Assembly (NCBI GenBank): GCA_026120185.1
Contig: JANUWF010001190.1
Span: forward strand, 1,550,001-1,614,000
Source of the DNA: Voacanga thouarsii
Taxonomy: Eukaryota > Streptophyta > Magnoliopsida > Gentianales > Apocynaceae
DNA length: 64,000 bases
Direction: 5' to 3'
In this document: positions 26,281 to 38,656 of the stretch, piece by piece
Numbering within the stretch: the stretch's first letter is position 1
Layout of the letters: each line of letters starts with the position of its first letter
The notes under the pieces: generated by a model
What the model saw: the letters and a program-made list of their open reading frames with translations, nothing else
Database searches by the model: none
Told to the model about the DNA's origin: nothing
Position numbers and translations under genes: made by a program

Positions 26281-27804
26281 TTTATTTATTTTTATTATAA
26301 ATACATTATTTTTAAAATATATATAGTGAAAATATATATAGATATATATCATAAATAATATTTATCGAATTAGATAATATATTACTTCTAACCAAGTAAC
26401 CAAAAGGAAAAATGAACTACAATTTATGAATTTAAGGTGAAGGCATCACGAAGCATATTCTGCACCTATGCTATTCCTTCCCCACATCGACTACAACAGC
26501 TCCAAGTTTGTCCTCAATTTCAGCACCAAAGTGCGGGTGACAACTAAAATTATTGGCTGTCCCCTTCACCAAATTTCTTCAATCTCATTAAAACGTATAC
26601 TTGGATTGCAACTCTCATTAGGAGCGTTTATTTACATTAAATAATAAATTTATAAATATATATATAAGATTAGTGTACTTGGATTGTCATTCTTATAAAA
26701 TATATTTAGATTTCAATCTTATAAGAATAATTTATTTAAGTTGAATAATATATATATATATATAATATTAATATAGGATTAAAGAGAGAATATAATATAT
26801 TATGAATCAATAAATATTCTCGATAAATAAAAATAATTTAAATTTAAAATTTTAAATTAAATTAAATTCCAATTCAAATACACTATAAAATTTCGGCAGT
26901 ATAGGTGCTCTCTAAATCCTGCAATCAAGTCATGATTATCCCATTCTTGAACCAGGCTGTGATTGAATTCCAATGGGTTGCAATATTCCAACAATCAGTA
27001 GATATTGTTCCTTCATTTCTAAGACATGCAGTAGTTATTGGAACAACAGATCTCCTTAGCTGTATGCTTCATCATGTTAAAATTCAATAACACATGGGTA
27101 ATAGATGGTTTAACTCCAGCAACAACATTACTTCAAAATCATCTCTACGGCATGTAAAGTTAAGCGCTAGACAAATACTTAAAAACATATTATAGGCCTT
27201 CTAATACATCAGCCACAAATACAAAAGTTTATCCGTTTCTTATCAACAATGCATCTTTTTTTTTTTTCTTTTTGGAAATATCGTTATATTTTTTAAGATA
27301 TTGGCTAAGAAGAAAATGTAGCATGGTTTTTATCCGTCATAAGTTCTCTTCCTGTGAAATAGAACTACTTATTCTGTCCTAAAGATATTAGATTAAGGAT
27401 GTGGAAATAAGTTGCTTCTTAAAATTTTAAGACCTCTAAATGCCTCTAAACTTAAGTGGTATTAGATATAATAGCTCCTATGGATATGTCTTAGAATCGA
27501 CAAACTCATCTAATTACAGCTCAAAATAAGCTAAAAGGATAGTCTTGAAGCTGACAGTATGGTAATTTCAGTTTCAACTATGCTCATTAAAGCTGTAAAA
27601 ATGATCATGCCCACCAAAAATCTAAAAATTATCACATAATCACTGCAACACTACGCACATGAAAAAAAACCAAATCTAAGCATTATGAGAAGCAATTGTA
27701 TACTTACAGAGGAAAAATTCTGATTTAACAAAAAAGTAATTGATTAAAAAAATAGAGAACAGACTCGTCCACACACTGAAAGAGCAGGGAAATAGGTCAA
27801 CTAC
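26281..27804. other. Intergenic, nothing recognised
   Basis: AT-rich DNA with short ORFs only. Downstream exons that would complete the MAK16 fragment (27805-28065) were looked for on the minus strand and not found. Confidence 0.45.
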
Positions 27805-28065
27805 CGTCGTGGTTGCGAATGATGGCGTAGCGACTATTAGCAAGAGGGCAAGAACTCCGGTTGGAAATCCCAGTAACATTATACGAGTTTCAACAAAATT
27901 TTGCGTTTCAATTCTACCAAACATTCGAACCCGCTAAATCAAAATCCAAAGTACACAAAAAAGAAAACTCAATCAAACGTAAATTAATCAAAAAGGAACT
28001 TACTTGGCCATAAAACTGCAATGGTTGTGTCTAATAACTTGCCAAATGACTTCATCATGCCGCAT
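27805..28065 (-). pseudogene. Broken MAK16 gene fragment (ribosome biogenesis factor)
   Basis: MAK16 is a nucleolar protein needed for 60S ribosomal subunit assembly. Exon 1 (28004-28065, minus) encodes MRHDEVIWQVIRHNHCSFMA, the highly conserved MAK16 N-terminus, and ends at a proper GTAAGT donor. A second piece (27805-27913) resumes in phase after an AG acceptor and matches the next conserved part, with YNVTGISNRSSCPLANSRYA visible. Between the two, a one-base deletion in a T run (near 27895) breaks the frame, and a TGA replaces the expected arginine codon just after it. No later exons are present. Because an intron is retained, this came from DNA duplication rather than retroposition. I judge it a truncated, non-functional copy; an intact gene should exist elsewhere. 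Confidence 0.85.
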
Positions 28066-28142
28066 CGTTGAACCCTAATCACTCTTTCCTTCGTTAATTT
28101 TCTTGCCTCTTCCTTGTTTAATACTCTATGTTGAGGGACTTG

Positions 28143-28156
28143 GGGTTTAGGGTTTT
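28143..28156 (-). promoter_or_regulatory. Telo-box motif upstream of the MAK16 fragment
   Basis: On the minus strand the sequence reads AAACCCTAAACCCC, about 80 bases before the fragment's ATG. Telo-boxes (AAACCCTA) are known in promoters of plant translation and ribosome-biogenesis genes, so the old promoter seems to have been copied too. A further AACCCTAA lies at 28073-28080 on the plus strand. Confidence 0.5.
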
Positions 28157-28196
28157 TTTGACTTCTAATACCTGTTTGAACTTACATAAGAACGCA

Positions 28197-28520
28197 AACC
28201 CAATTTTTAGCCAAAAAGGGAAAAAAAAAAACAGCACAAATGCAAAAGAAATACTACAAAATCCCAAATTCTCTATTGAGAGCTTAGGTTAAAAAATAAA
28301 ACACCTACGCACACCTCTAGTAACAGAACAATAGCAAAGATAAAGAAATTAACACCCATTAGAACCCAAACCCAATATTCAGCCAGGGGGGGGGGAAGAT
28401 AGATGCCAAAGAAATTCATGATAGAATCCCAACCTCTTTATTGTGATAAAGCAGTTACTTAAGCACACCTCTAGCAAACATAATATAAAAAATAGTATAA
28501 ATTAACACCCAACTATCGAA
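28197..28520. repeat. Tandem duplication, about 150-170 bp unit
   Basis: AAACCCAAT plus TTCAGCC/TTTAGCC text, then GCAAAAGAAAT/GCCAAAGAAAT, then AATCCCA, CACACCTCTAG and AATTAACACCCA occur in the same order from 28197 and again from 28368. A G run sits at about 28386-28395 in the second copy. Copies are clearly diverged. Confidence 0.65.
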
Positions 28521-30295
28521 GAAAATTTGCTCAACACTTCAAAGATTCATGCTTTATGTCCTGCTGCAGCTACCAAATCAACAATTCAACCAAAATAGGT
28601 AACGAAAACGCAAGGAAAAAAAGTCAAGATGATACGATGAATGGTCTAACCTTATTTTGGTATAATGTTACTGGGATATAGATTTCTTACCCAAATTAAT
28701 TTGAGTAATATAAAAATGTTCAATACCATTTTCCTCATTTGTTTCAACATAATACCCATTTTTACGAATATCTTTAAAACTCAATAAATTTCTTCTGAAT
28801 TTTGAGAAAAATAGTACCTTATCAATAGTAATTGTTGTTCCTTTAGGCAACAATATATTGGCTCTTCTGGAGTCTTCAATCACATTTGTACTTCCGTTTA
28901 TCGTATAAATATTTATTTCTCCCATTTTGAGATAAAAAAATATTTCTCATTTTTTAGTATGGTGTGTGTAGTTTCACTATCAATAATACACACATCATCA
29001 TTAACTACAGCCATCTGAACAAAAATATATATGCAAACGTAAATATTATTAGAATATAATGAAAATTTAAAAATATCAAGGTGAGGCATTAGTTCTTCTG
29101 GACACTGTCATCACCAATTAAATGGTCTATCCTATCGTCTGGGTGCTCAAAAAAATTTGATACATCCATATGGGTAATATTGATATTAAGATCTTCAAGA
29201 TCAATATCATTATCCCCAGCATCATTTACTGGATGTTGAGAAAAATTTACTTCAACATTTTTATTGTTCTTTTTCAGTGAAACTTGATATAACTCCATTA
29301 AATGCTTGGCCGTACAACAGTTACGTGACTAATGACCTTTCATGTCACATCTATAACATGTATCCTCATACTTTTCTTCCATTTCCTTTTCTTTTTCTTT
29401 TTCTTTTCCCTTATGATCTTTTCTGTTCCACTTCAAGTGGTCAGTATTTCTCACAACTTAATTATGACTGTGATAAGGGAAATATCGAGCTTGTTTACGA
29501 CCATAACCATGACCACGGCCACGGCCACAGTTATGACCACGATTATAACGATGGCTTCTGTTGGAACCAATAGCATTCACTTCTGGGAGTGCTATTGAGT
29601 CAGTTGGTCTGGCTTCATGATTTCTCAATAATAATTCATTATTTTTCTCTACAATGAGGAGGGCAGTAATTAAATTTATAAATTTTGTATACCCTTTTTT
29701 GCGATATTGTTACTGCAGGACAATATTCGAGACATGAAAGGTGGAGAATATTTTCTCCAACATATCTTCATCAGTAACTTTTTCTCCACATAATTTTAAC
29801 TGAGAAATAATTTTATACATCGCGGAGCTATATTCATTCACGGTTTTAAAATCTTACAACCTCAGGTGCAACCATTCATACCGTACAGTGGGTAGTACGA
29901 CCATCTTCAAGTGGTCAAATATTTCTTTTAAATTTATCTACAGGACATATGGATATTTTTCGGTAAGATATTCTATTTTCAAATTTTCGTCAATATGACG
30001 ACGGATAAAAATCAAAGCTTTTTGATTTTGTTGTGTAGATGCACTATTATTTTCTTGAATAGTTTCATTAAGACCTTTAGCATTTAGATGCATTTCTGCA
30101 TCGAGAACCCATGACATATAATTTTTTTCAATAATATCAAGGGTTACAAATTCGAGTTTAGCCAGGTTAACCATAGGGATCAATAAATGCATACCTGTCT
30201 TTTGGCTTATGTAACGGTAGAAACTCGTGCTTTAGTCTTCTGGCTTTTGTAACGGCAGAGACTCGTGCTGATAGCGTGTTATAAAATTTGGGTAG

Positions 30296-30761
30296 TGTTA
30301 GAATAAAATCTACACACTAAACACTAAGAAAACTTTAACTTTTTTTTGCACAAGAATTTCTTCAAACTTTTCTCTTTCTTTTTCTCACGATTTTCTATAA
30401 CAATTCTTTCACAAAATGATGGTATATTTCAAGTTTAGAGAATAGCTCTATTTATAGAGCTCTTAATTAGTGGAATACATCATCTTTCACTAATCTTAAT
30501 TAGTAGTATCTCCACTAAATGGTGGAAATCCATAAAAATTCATAATTAGTGGAGCTTCCACTAATTTTCTAATAGTTCACATAAATCCATAATTAATAGA
30601 GCTTCCACTAATTCAACATATTTACAACAATTTAAGAATTTTTAACTCCTCGATTCTTTCTTTTTAATGATTTTTCAGGAAGATCAATTGTATTAGTCTA
30701 TTAGATTTCTTTCTAAATTAAAAAAAAAAACATCTCAATTCAAAACAATTATGTGTCAACA
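30296..30761 (-). repeat. 5' LTR of the copia remnant
   Basis: On the minus strand it starts TGTTGACACATAATTG at 30761 and ends TTCTAACA at 30296, giving TG...CA ends and about 466 bp. It contains the TATA box at 30449-30456. The sequence right after it, with AACACGCTATCAGCACGAG, matches the region usually found just inside this type of plant copia LTR. The partner LTR is absent. Confidence 0.65.
30449..30456 (-). promoter_or_regulatory. LTR TATA box
   Basis: TATAAATA on the minus strand within the palindromic text GAGCTCTATAAATAGAGCT, positioned as a retroelement promoter. Confidence 0.55.
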
Positions 30762-30789
30762 TAACAAACGGTCAGGTGTTGCTTCAGAA

Positions 30790-30975
30790 GTCTTCTGCAA
30801 CTGCTATTATATATATAGATTTACTCATTTCTTATTTAATATTTTATGAATATCTAATACATATATCTACTGATTACAGAATTGAGTAAATATCGATTAA
30901 ATCAGTAGATACGTATTACGTTTTTAATGATTTATTAGAGAGTATTATAAAAAAATATATTAAAAGATCCATAAC
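30790..30975. mobile_element. Small MITE-like repeat, family member 2
   Basis: TTATGAATATCTAATACATA, then AAATCAGTAGATACGTATTA and a TTAAAAGATCC end match the order seen at 23854-24057. Non-coding. Confidence 0.5.
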
Positions 30976-31301
30976 TAACCAAACATATTATAAAATACTA
31001 GTGCCAAAGTCTTTTTGAAATGCAACTGTTTGGACAATATAAAATGAAAATGTTTAAAGTTAAAGTAAAGGAAAACACATAGTATTTCACAGAAAAAATA
31101 AAAATAAATTTAAGAGAGAGACAGTGATGGGCCTTCTTAAGAGGCCCTTTTTCATATCCCCCGATTCAATGTCGGCGGTTGCTGAACGTGCAAGAAAAGT
31201 TGGTAACCAAACCAAAACGTCCGTCGCCAAATTACGCAAATATCCCCGTTGTCGCGCGACGTGTTAAATTCGCATTGGCTAATTGTCCCAACGGATCGTT
31301 T

Positions 31302-31310
31302 AAACCCTAA
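31302..31310 (+). promoter_or_regulatory. Telo-box upstream of the ATAD3-type gene
   Basis: AAACCCTAA lies about 170 bases before the ATG, with a second ATAAACCCT near 31361. This motif is typical of promoters of growth-related housekeeping genes in plants. Confidence 0.45.
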
Positions 31311-31480
31311 ATACTTTGGACAAGCGACCGCAAAAGGGTTTATGGTCTCCCGCGCCTGAGCATAAACCCTCCGTTCCCGTTTCCGTCCTCGTTTCCATTT
31401 CCGTTTCAATGTCGTTCCCAATCCGCCATTAACATCAACAAAATTGAGCAAAACAGTACCTAATTTAAGTTCACAAACCA

Positions 31481-34400
31481 ATGGCAGCTTCGAGGCTATC
31501 TCAATTGGCGGCATTGACCGCTGGGGCAGTAACCGCCACAACTTGTTCGACCCGCTCTAACCGGGCTTATGCAGATGGTCCGTTCCGTTTCTACCCCTTT
31601 TCCTCTTCTTCTCCGGATACTTCTCAGACGCCTCCCCAGGCGGGTTCTTCTTCTGATTCAGATTCTAAGGAGGAGTCCAGGGGTGGTTTTGACCCAGAAT
31701 CATTGGAAAGGGGTGCTAAAGCTCTTAGGGAAATCAACAGCTCTCCTTATGCCAAACAGGTTGGTTTTGTGGAAAATATGGTTGAATATGTTTCTTGGGC
31801 AAGAAAAATTGAGATTTTTTTTAATCCCTTAATTGTGCAATGAAGGTGTTTGAAGTGATGAGGAAGCAGGAGCAGACAAGGCAAGCGGAATTGGGTGCTG
31901 AGAAAGGGCATTTTGAGGCCATTCAGGCTCACCAAGATATTGTGAGCACTTGCGATCAATAGGAGTTTGTTATTTTTCATTTCAATTACTAATACTGATG
32001 TGGTTCATTTGCAAAATAAGAAAAGTTCACTTTTAAAAAAAAAAAAAAAATCATTTGACCATGTCGATTACAAGGCTCAACCTTAAATACTCACAATGTA
32101 TGACTGCTTTAACATTTGCATCTGAAATGGTTTTAACGTTCCATTTCAGACCTTAATTTGATTTTTGGTTGTGGCACTTAAGCTTTTGAGAGATTAATCT
32201 AGGAGGAAGTAAGAAATTTTCTTTATTGCTACCAAAATAAGCTTCTTTAAACTATCCTTTCATATGAAACTAGAAGCTTCCCCTGGATACTTCTGAACCT
32301 GTTTATGTGCTGCAATATGCACTCCCAGTGGACATATGCAGGACAAAAATATAGAGCCCAAGAGTTGAGTAGGTGGCAAAAGCTAAACAATCTCCCATAT
32401 AGATATAGTTGTTTGATTCCCTAAGAGCCCCAATTGTCAAACCTGCAGTGCTTATCCGGTATTGTTGCAGAAGCTAATGCACATTGTTTATTGAGTAATA
32501 TCCTTATTCTTTTTGCTCTGTCTTTGTCTTCTAAATTGTACATTTTTTTTCCCTCTCCTGAACTGCAAATATTTGTTTATGAAGGAGAAACAGCGGAAAT
32601 GGGCAGAAGAACAGAGGAATCTATATCAGCAGCAAGCACAGACAAAGGCACAAGTAATGAGATATGAAGATGAATTGGCTAGGAAAAGGATGCAGGTGTG
32701 ACAGGGATTCTTTTTCCTCCATATTTTCAAGCTATTTGATTAGAATATTTCTAGTCATCAACTTGGTCCTTAGTTCTGCTAGAAGTAAAAAGAAATCAGT
32801 TTTGGTCCAGTAGTGATTTAATATTTTCTAAAAGCACTAGGCTACATGCCTGCGTCTTTGTTCTCAAATCTTGGAGCAGTTATTGTTGTGGAGAATAACA
32901 AAATAGTTCATTGAATATTGAGTCCAGGGAAATTCTTGAATGGTGGACAATTCATTCACCATATCATTCATTTCAGACAGATCATGAGGCTCAGAGACAT
33001 CACAATGCTGAATTGGTAAAAATGCAAGAGGAATCATCAATAAGGAAAGAACAGGCAAGGCGTGCAACTGAAGAACAGATCCAAGCTCAGCAGAGACAGA
33101 CAGAAAAGGAGAGAGCTGAAATTGAAAGGGAAACAATACGAGTAAAGGCAATGGCTGAGGCAGAAGCTCGGGCTCACGAGGCAAAACTGACTGAGGACCA
33201 TAACAGGAGAATGCTTGTAGAGAGGATCAATGGAGAGAGAGAGAAGTGGCTCGCAGCCATCAATACAACTTTCAGTCATATTGAAGGTAGCTAACAATGA
33301 ATCCAGTTATGTATGCCTACTAGATAAAAAAGGTAGTCAAAATATATGAGCTGCTTGTTGCAGTTTGCTCAGTTCTGGCAGTATTAATCCTGTCAGCATA
33401 TTATGAATGCATGCCCAAGATGTTCATGCTTGCTTTCATCTTACCTGTTGAATGATTTTATTATACCTATTATCTTTTAAATATTATCCTGGAATTCTCT
33501 GTAATTTGTTTCCTAACTAAAATGCATTAAAATGAGTTTTTATCTCTATTTGGAACCTGTACCGATACTTCCAGACCCTGCCCTCTTTGACAAGTATGAT
33601 AATTTAAGCTAGTCCACATCCAACAATGTTTTGATTGTTATAAATATCTAACAAGTAGTTTTGTGGCTTCTAGGATTACATTGTGAGGATAGTTAGCAGA
33701 TATCATTCTTGATACTTCTGGTCAATTGGTTAAATTGGCTATGTGTGGATTTCATGTAATGGTTTTTGTCTGCATTACAGGGGGTGTTCGTGTTCTGCTG
33801 AATGACAGGAGTAAATTAGTAATGACTATTGGAGGAGCTACTGCATTAGCTGCTGGAGTTTATACTACTAGGTTAGTGTTCTAGGACTTCCTTTTATGAA
33901 TTAAACTATGAACTTTTCTCAACAATTTATTTATCCAGTTCCACAAAGTGATTGTAACATTTTTTAAAATTTTTAATAATTTGCTTACATCTCCATTCTT
34001 CCCGTCAGTTATTTATTTAATTTTTCTTATTGTTGAGTGTCAATTTGCTGTATCTCTTGTATTAAATAATTTTTAATACTCATTTTCAAAACAGTGCTAA
34101 GTTTTTGGTGCCATAGCATTTAAGCCACAGGGATTTAACTCAGAAAAATGATTAGTTGTCCTTGGGATTTTGAGAACTATTTGGAGCTGCCTTTCTTTCC
34201 TAGCTGCCCAAGCAGAAAAATTTTAGAAAGCAAAGAAGAAGAAAAATAGTGTATCTAAGTGCATACATGAATTGCAAATTAATTTTTTTATATGTCTATT
34301 GGTGTGTGAGTACATGAACAGAGATAGAGAAACATTGTAATAAGGTCTAAGAAGAACAGAAGCACTAAAATTTGTATTGAGAGAAAAAATGGAAAGTAGA

Positions 34401-36758
34401 AGAGTAATCAAATATTCCCAGCTTGTTTGAATTTCATAACAAGTTGAAACAGGATTAAAAAAACATTACATACGAAGAAGGGTCATTATTGGAGAAGTGT
34501 GAGGAGTAAATGGTACTTGGTACTCATGAAACAGATTGTGACTGATGCTGGCTGCATTCTATCATTCATAGGGAAATTTAAGCACATACGTGCTATCAAT
34601 ATTTGCGAAATGAATTTGATCAAGCTCTTGGTATTGAATTCTATGTCAAGCAAGTTTCTTCATATATAAGTTTTGATGGTGTGTTGTAAGTGATCAATTT
34701 TCATTTATGACTGGCTAAGAACTTGCTGCTTTTGTTGGTTGTCATTTAAATTTGATTTATTTACTTTGCATCTGAATCCCTCTTGTGCTCTTAGGGAAGG
34801 TGCCAGGGTTACTTGGGGATATATCAATAGGATTCTGGGGCTGCCATCATTAATTCGAGAATCATCTATGAGAAAATTCCCATGGTCAGGGATAGTTTCT
34901 CGTGGAATGAACAGAGTGTCAAATTATGGCACAGTGGCAAATTCACAAAGTAAATCCAGCTTAGGAGATGTTGTTCTACATCCTTCACTCCAGAAACGAA
35001 TTGAGCACCTTGCTCGGGCTACGGCAAACACCAAGTCTCATGAAGCTCCCTTCCGTAACATGCTCTTTTATGGGCCTCCTGGCACCGGCAAAACTATGGT
35101 TGCAAGGGAGATAGCAAGAAGATCGGTAAACCAGTCATCTTTCCCTAGTTTTTGGCCCTTGTAATGTGTGAGCCCTGCAATTTTGACCCCATGGCTTGTG
35201 GAGGTTTGCACCAAAACATTATATGCCGCAAATAAGTTGACATGCATAAGAACCCTCCCTCAGCCGTGTGTGTTTGAAAACATTTGAATTTTGTATGCAA
35301 CTGGCCTATCTAACAAATAAGCAAATAAAAAGATTAGACCTAGTCATTGTTTTTATAATTGAGTAGATCAAATTTGAACCTCTGCTTTCACTTTTTTCTT
35401 CATTTTATGCAATGAATTAGAAATTGTCCCGAAGAACACTGATTATAACTGCTATATACGAGTTTTATCATGCTTTTGTTAGGAGTTTTGGTTTCTTCTG
35501 CAAAAACAAAAAGGTCAAATAAGAGAAAAACTAGGGAATACTTGCCTATAAATTTTACGATGGACTGAATAATTATGCTTTCTTGGAGAAAGGGGAAAAG
35601 AGAGGAAGTGGAACAATTCTTTGACTTCTTTTCTTCCTGAGAATTCTTTGAAAGAAAAGGTGTGGGAGCAATCTTTTCATCAAGGCTGCTATGTGTGGTT
35701 TGCAGGGTCTTGATTATGCCATGATGACTGGTGGAGATGTTGCACCACTTGGTCCACAGGCTGTCACCAAAATCCATGAGATCTTTGATTGGGCAAAGAA
35801 GTCAAAGAAGGGTTTATTGCTTTTCATTGATGAGGCTGATGCCTTCCTGTGCGAGTAAGTTAATGTTCTGGCTTAATAAGTGTATAATATGCAAATAAGA
35901 TAAAACCAAAGTACTTGGAATTGTTCTTTGTGAAGTTTCTAAATCTGTTGGATTCTAGGCAGTAAGCCTAATTTTCACTTGGTAATATAAGCACACCAGA
36001 TGCGTTTAGTCTGGCATGTTTTCTTGACAGTGGAAATCATTATCTTCCATTATAGCTCTCATGTGCCTATATTGTTGTTCTGATTGAGCTTGTTGTCAAA
36101 GATTAAAAATGCTTCATATTTGGCACGTGGATTCATGACTGATATTTGTCTTAGCAATTGCTTCGTTTCACATTTTTTGTTCTTGTTCCATTTTGAAGTG
36201 GTGACCTTATAGAACTTTATTCGTTGCAGACGTAACAGCACCCACATGAGTGAATCTCAACGAAGTGCTTTGAACGCCTTGCTCTTCCGAACTGGAGATC
36301 AATCAAGAGATGTGGTACTTGTCCTTGCCACGAATAGGCCTGGGGATCTTGACAGTGCCATTACTGACCGCATTGATGAAGTAATTGAATTCCCCCTTCC
36401 CGGTGAGGAGGAACGATCCAAATTGCTTAAACTTTATTTGAATAAATACGTATGTGGTGAAGGTGACGGGGAAGGTGAGTCTAGGTGGGGCCATTTGTTT
36501 AAGAAAAAGTCACAAAAAATTAGTGTAAAAGATTTGTCCGATGATGTGATTCGAGAAGCTGCTCAGGAAACAGAAGGGTTCTCTGGGCGTGAGATTGCAA
36601 AACTGATGGCTAGTGTTCAAGCAGCAGTATATGGTCGTGCAGATTGTGTGTTGGATTCCCAGCTGTTCAACGAGATTGTCCATTACAAGGTTGCAGAGCA
36701 TCACCAGCGGGCAAAACTAGCAGCTGAAGGTGGTGAACCAAATAAGTTGCAAAACTAA
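31481..36758 (+). CDS. ATAD3: ATAD3-type mitochondrial AAA ATPase
   Basis: ATAD3 proteins are mitochondrial inner-membrane AAA+ ATPases linked to nucleoid and membrane organisation. Eight exons join in frame: 31481-31759, 31846-31941, 32585-32695, 32977-33286, 33781-33871, 34795-35125, 35706-35854 and 36230-36758, giving 631 codons. In order, they encode an N-terminus rich in small and hydroxylated residues, then a long charged coiled coil (QEQTRQAEL through [20 protein letters not shown], about residues 95-265). A hydrophobic segment ([18 protein letters not shown], about 278-295) follows. Then come Walker A GPPGTGKT (about 389-396), Walker [12 protein letters not shown] (about 442-452), [17 protein letters not shown] with sensor and arginine-finger positions, and a helical lid with [10 protein letters not shown]. 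Length and layout fit plant ATAD3. It appears intact. Confidence 0.95.
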
Positions 36759-38450
36759 AACTGAGGTGCACTTGCAGCACTGAGTTGGGGGGTTTGTAAG
36801 GTCAGTGCAAGGAAAGATTTTGTTCTAAACCATTTTTGAGTGAGTCCTGTGATTTATATAAGATCTATTTATTAGAAGCAAAATATTTTTGGGCTAGGGA
36901 TAAATATTATCTAACTCGTTGTCTTAGAAAGCCTGAGGATGTTGTGCTTCCATTTATTGGTTCTACTGACTAATCACTGAATTCTCAAGGCAGAAGGAAA
37001 GGTGTCGGAAACAACTTATATTTTCTTCCTGTATGGGAACATTTGTATAGTCAATACTTGATCCCAAAAAAGAGAGGAAAATATTTACACAGGCTCTGTT
37101 TAACAGACTGTTGCATTAAAATTTTATACTATATGTTTTATTTACACAAAAAAAAAAAAAAAATGAAAGATAGATCTACGTAAGTATAGATATCACGTCT
37201 AAATTAAGAATTTGAATCAAAATTTTTATTTAAGTAATGTCTTATCATAAACGTTTTTATACTCTTGTTCCCTGTGGTGGAAGAGGTAAATTAAGAATTG
37301 AATTTGTGACCACATGGAGATATTGTCATTTACAAATTTATTATTTATGATTATGCGATATATATTAGGAACGAATTAAAATTTTTATTTAAATAAATAA
37401 ATTGCGATGTTTAATTAAGGATAGTGCAATGGTGCACACATCCTTGCAAATCATGTGGTCCTACACATGTTGGACTAGTTCGTGCAAATACAATGTACCG
37501 AATAAATATTATAAGTACATTTAACTGTATTTTTGAAAAAGTTGTCCCAGTTGAATAATATTCATTTTATTAAACCAATTTTACATATTAATTCATTATG
37601 TATGAGGTTCTAAAAGTTTTATTATTTTTTTTTTTTTAAAAAAAAGCCCCTTTGCAGTTATGGTACCCCAACCCCTTTTCAACAATCCAATTTCTTGGAC
37701 AAGCACCCTAGTAGTGATATTAAACCATTTTCTTGTGTCTTTAGCAATTTTGCCCTAAAATATTAGTATTTGTTTAAGCACTCATACCTCTTTTTAGAAA
37801 ACTTTGAACTCTACCCTCTATATAATATTTCTTCTTTAATTTTGTCCCTTCTTATGAAAAATACTCAATTTTTACCTTCAAAATATTAAATAATTCCAAC
37901 GTTACCATCAAATATGGAAAATATGATCCCTTTCTCTCCCATTCTTGCTATAAAATAAAAAATCTATATTCCCCTCACTTAAAATCACTGGTTTACTTGA
38001 ACATGAAGAAGAGGCCACACTTAAAGACCATGATACGCATGAATAATTGCTTCAAAATATTACTAAATAATTTTAATTTTACTCTTCAAATATAAAAAAT
38101 ATTATTAACATTATTCTTTTTGGTACTAAAGTGGAAGGATGATATTGTGACTACTATAATATTTAAAAGAATAAAATTATGAAAATAATAGTAATTTTAG
38201 AAGGTAATTTTTTTTAAAAAAAAATTATTGTCAAATTAAAACATTGGAAGGGCAAGATTGTCAACGAATTCAATTTTCCTCCCCCCGACGTATTATCAAA
38301 ATCAAAAGAGAAGATGACGGGGGTGAGGCCGGGGAGTCGGGGACTTGGTGGTTACGAGCAAAACCCGCAAAACTGTCCGAAATTATCCATACAAAACGAG
38401 CGGAAATGTCACGTACGATATGACATAACATACGGTAAAAGTATGGCCTT
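36759..38450. other. Intergenic between the ATAD3-type and LEA genes
   Basis: The first few hundred bases are probably the ATAD3 3' untranslated region. The rest is AT-rich with homopolymers, and no gene or bounded repeat was identified. Confidence 0.5.
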
Positions 38451-38460
38451 GTCATGACGG

Positions 38461-38467
38461 ACGTGGC
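38461..38467 (+). promoter_or_regulatory. ABRE-like element upstream of the LEA gene
   Basis: ACGTGGC matches the abscisic-acid response element consensus, about 190 bases before the LEA start codon. It pairs with an inverted copy at 38510-38516. Confidence 0.55.
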
Positions 38468-38509
38468 TGAAAGGGAACGAATCTTGTTCCATGCACTTCC
38501 CCAAGAATC

Positions 38510-38516
38510 GCCACGT
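38510..38516 (-). promoter_or_regulatory. Second ABRE-like element, inverted
   Basis: GCCACGT, the reverse complement of ACGTGGC, lies about 140 bases before the LEA ATG. Paired ABREs are typical of ABA- and desiccation-induced LEA genes. Confidence 0.55.
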
Positions 38517-38656
38517 TTTCCTATCGAATCGATTGGCTGCTTGGAATCCAAACCTTGTATCAGTGGAAATTGGAGAGACCTTTTAGTTTCTGTGCTTCTA
38601 ATATTAAAATTTGGCTTCTGCTCTTGCAAGAAGAGAAAGAAAAAGCTACAGGGATT

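Larger units (their letters stand above)
28665..30761 (-). mobile_element. Truncated Ty1/copia LTR retrotransposon (5' LTR, gag, start of pol)
   Basis: Read on the minus strand, a 5' LTR (30296-30761) is followed by a gag-like frame from about 30192, with motifs such as NYMSWVLDAEMHL and LKLCGEKVTDEDMLEK. A CX2CX4HX4C zinc knuckle follows (CYRCDMKGH, then SRNC, near 29310-29350). Next is a frame with SLKKNNKNVEVNF, and then a pre-integrase segment with ANILLPKGTT and KFRRNLLSFKDIRKNGYY at 28668-28925. It stops there: reverse transcriptase, RNase H and the 3' LTR are missing. The gag frame is broken by several in-frame stops rather than by indels. Dead element. Confidence 0.88.

Noticed and set aside
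27676..27937. An 82-codon minus ORF with a hydrophobic stretch and a plus ORF over the same DNA
   Set aside because: The minus ORF is the frame-shifted reading of the MAK16 exon 2 remnant; the plus ORF is its shadow.
28380..28400. Ten-G run as a possible regulatory quadruplex
   Set aside because: A single G run is not a quadruplex motif with separate tracts, and such runs are common assembly errors.
29277..29598. Plus-strand ORFs rich in His, Asp and Thr that look like metal-binding peptides
   Set aside because: They are antisense to the Gly/Arg/His-rich end of the copia gag on the minus strand.
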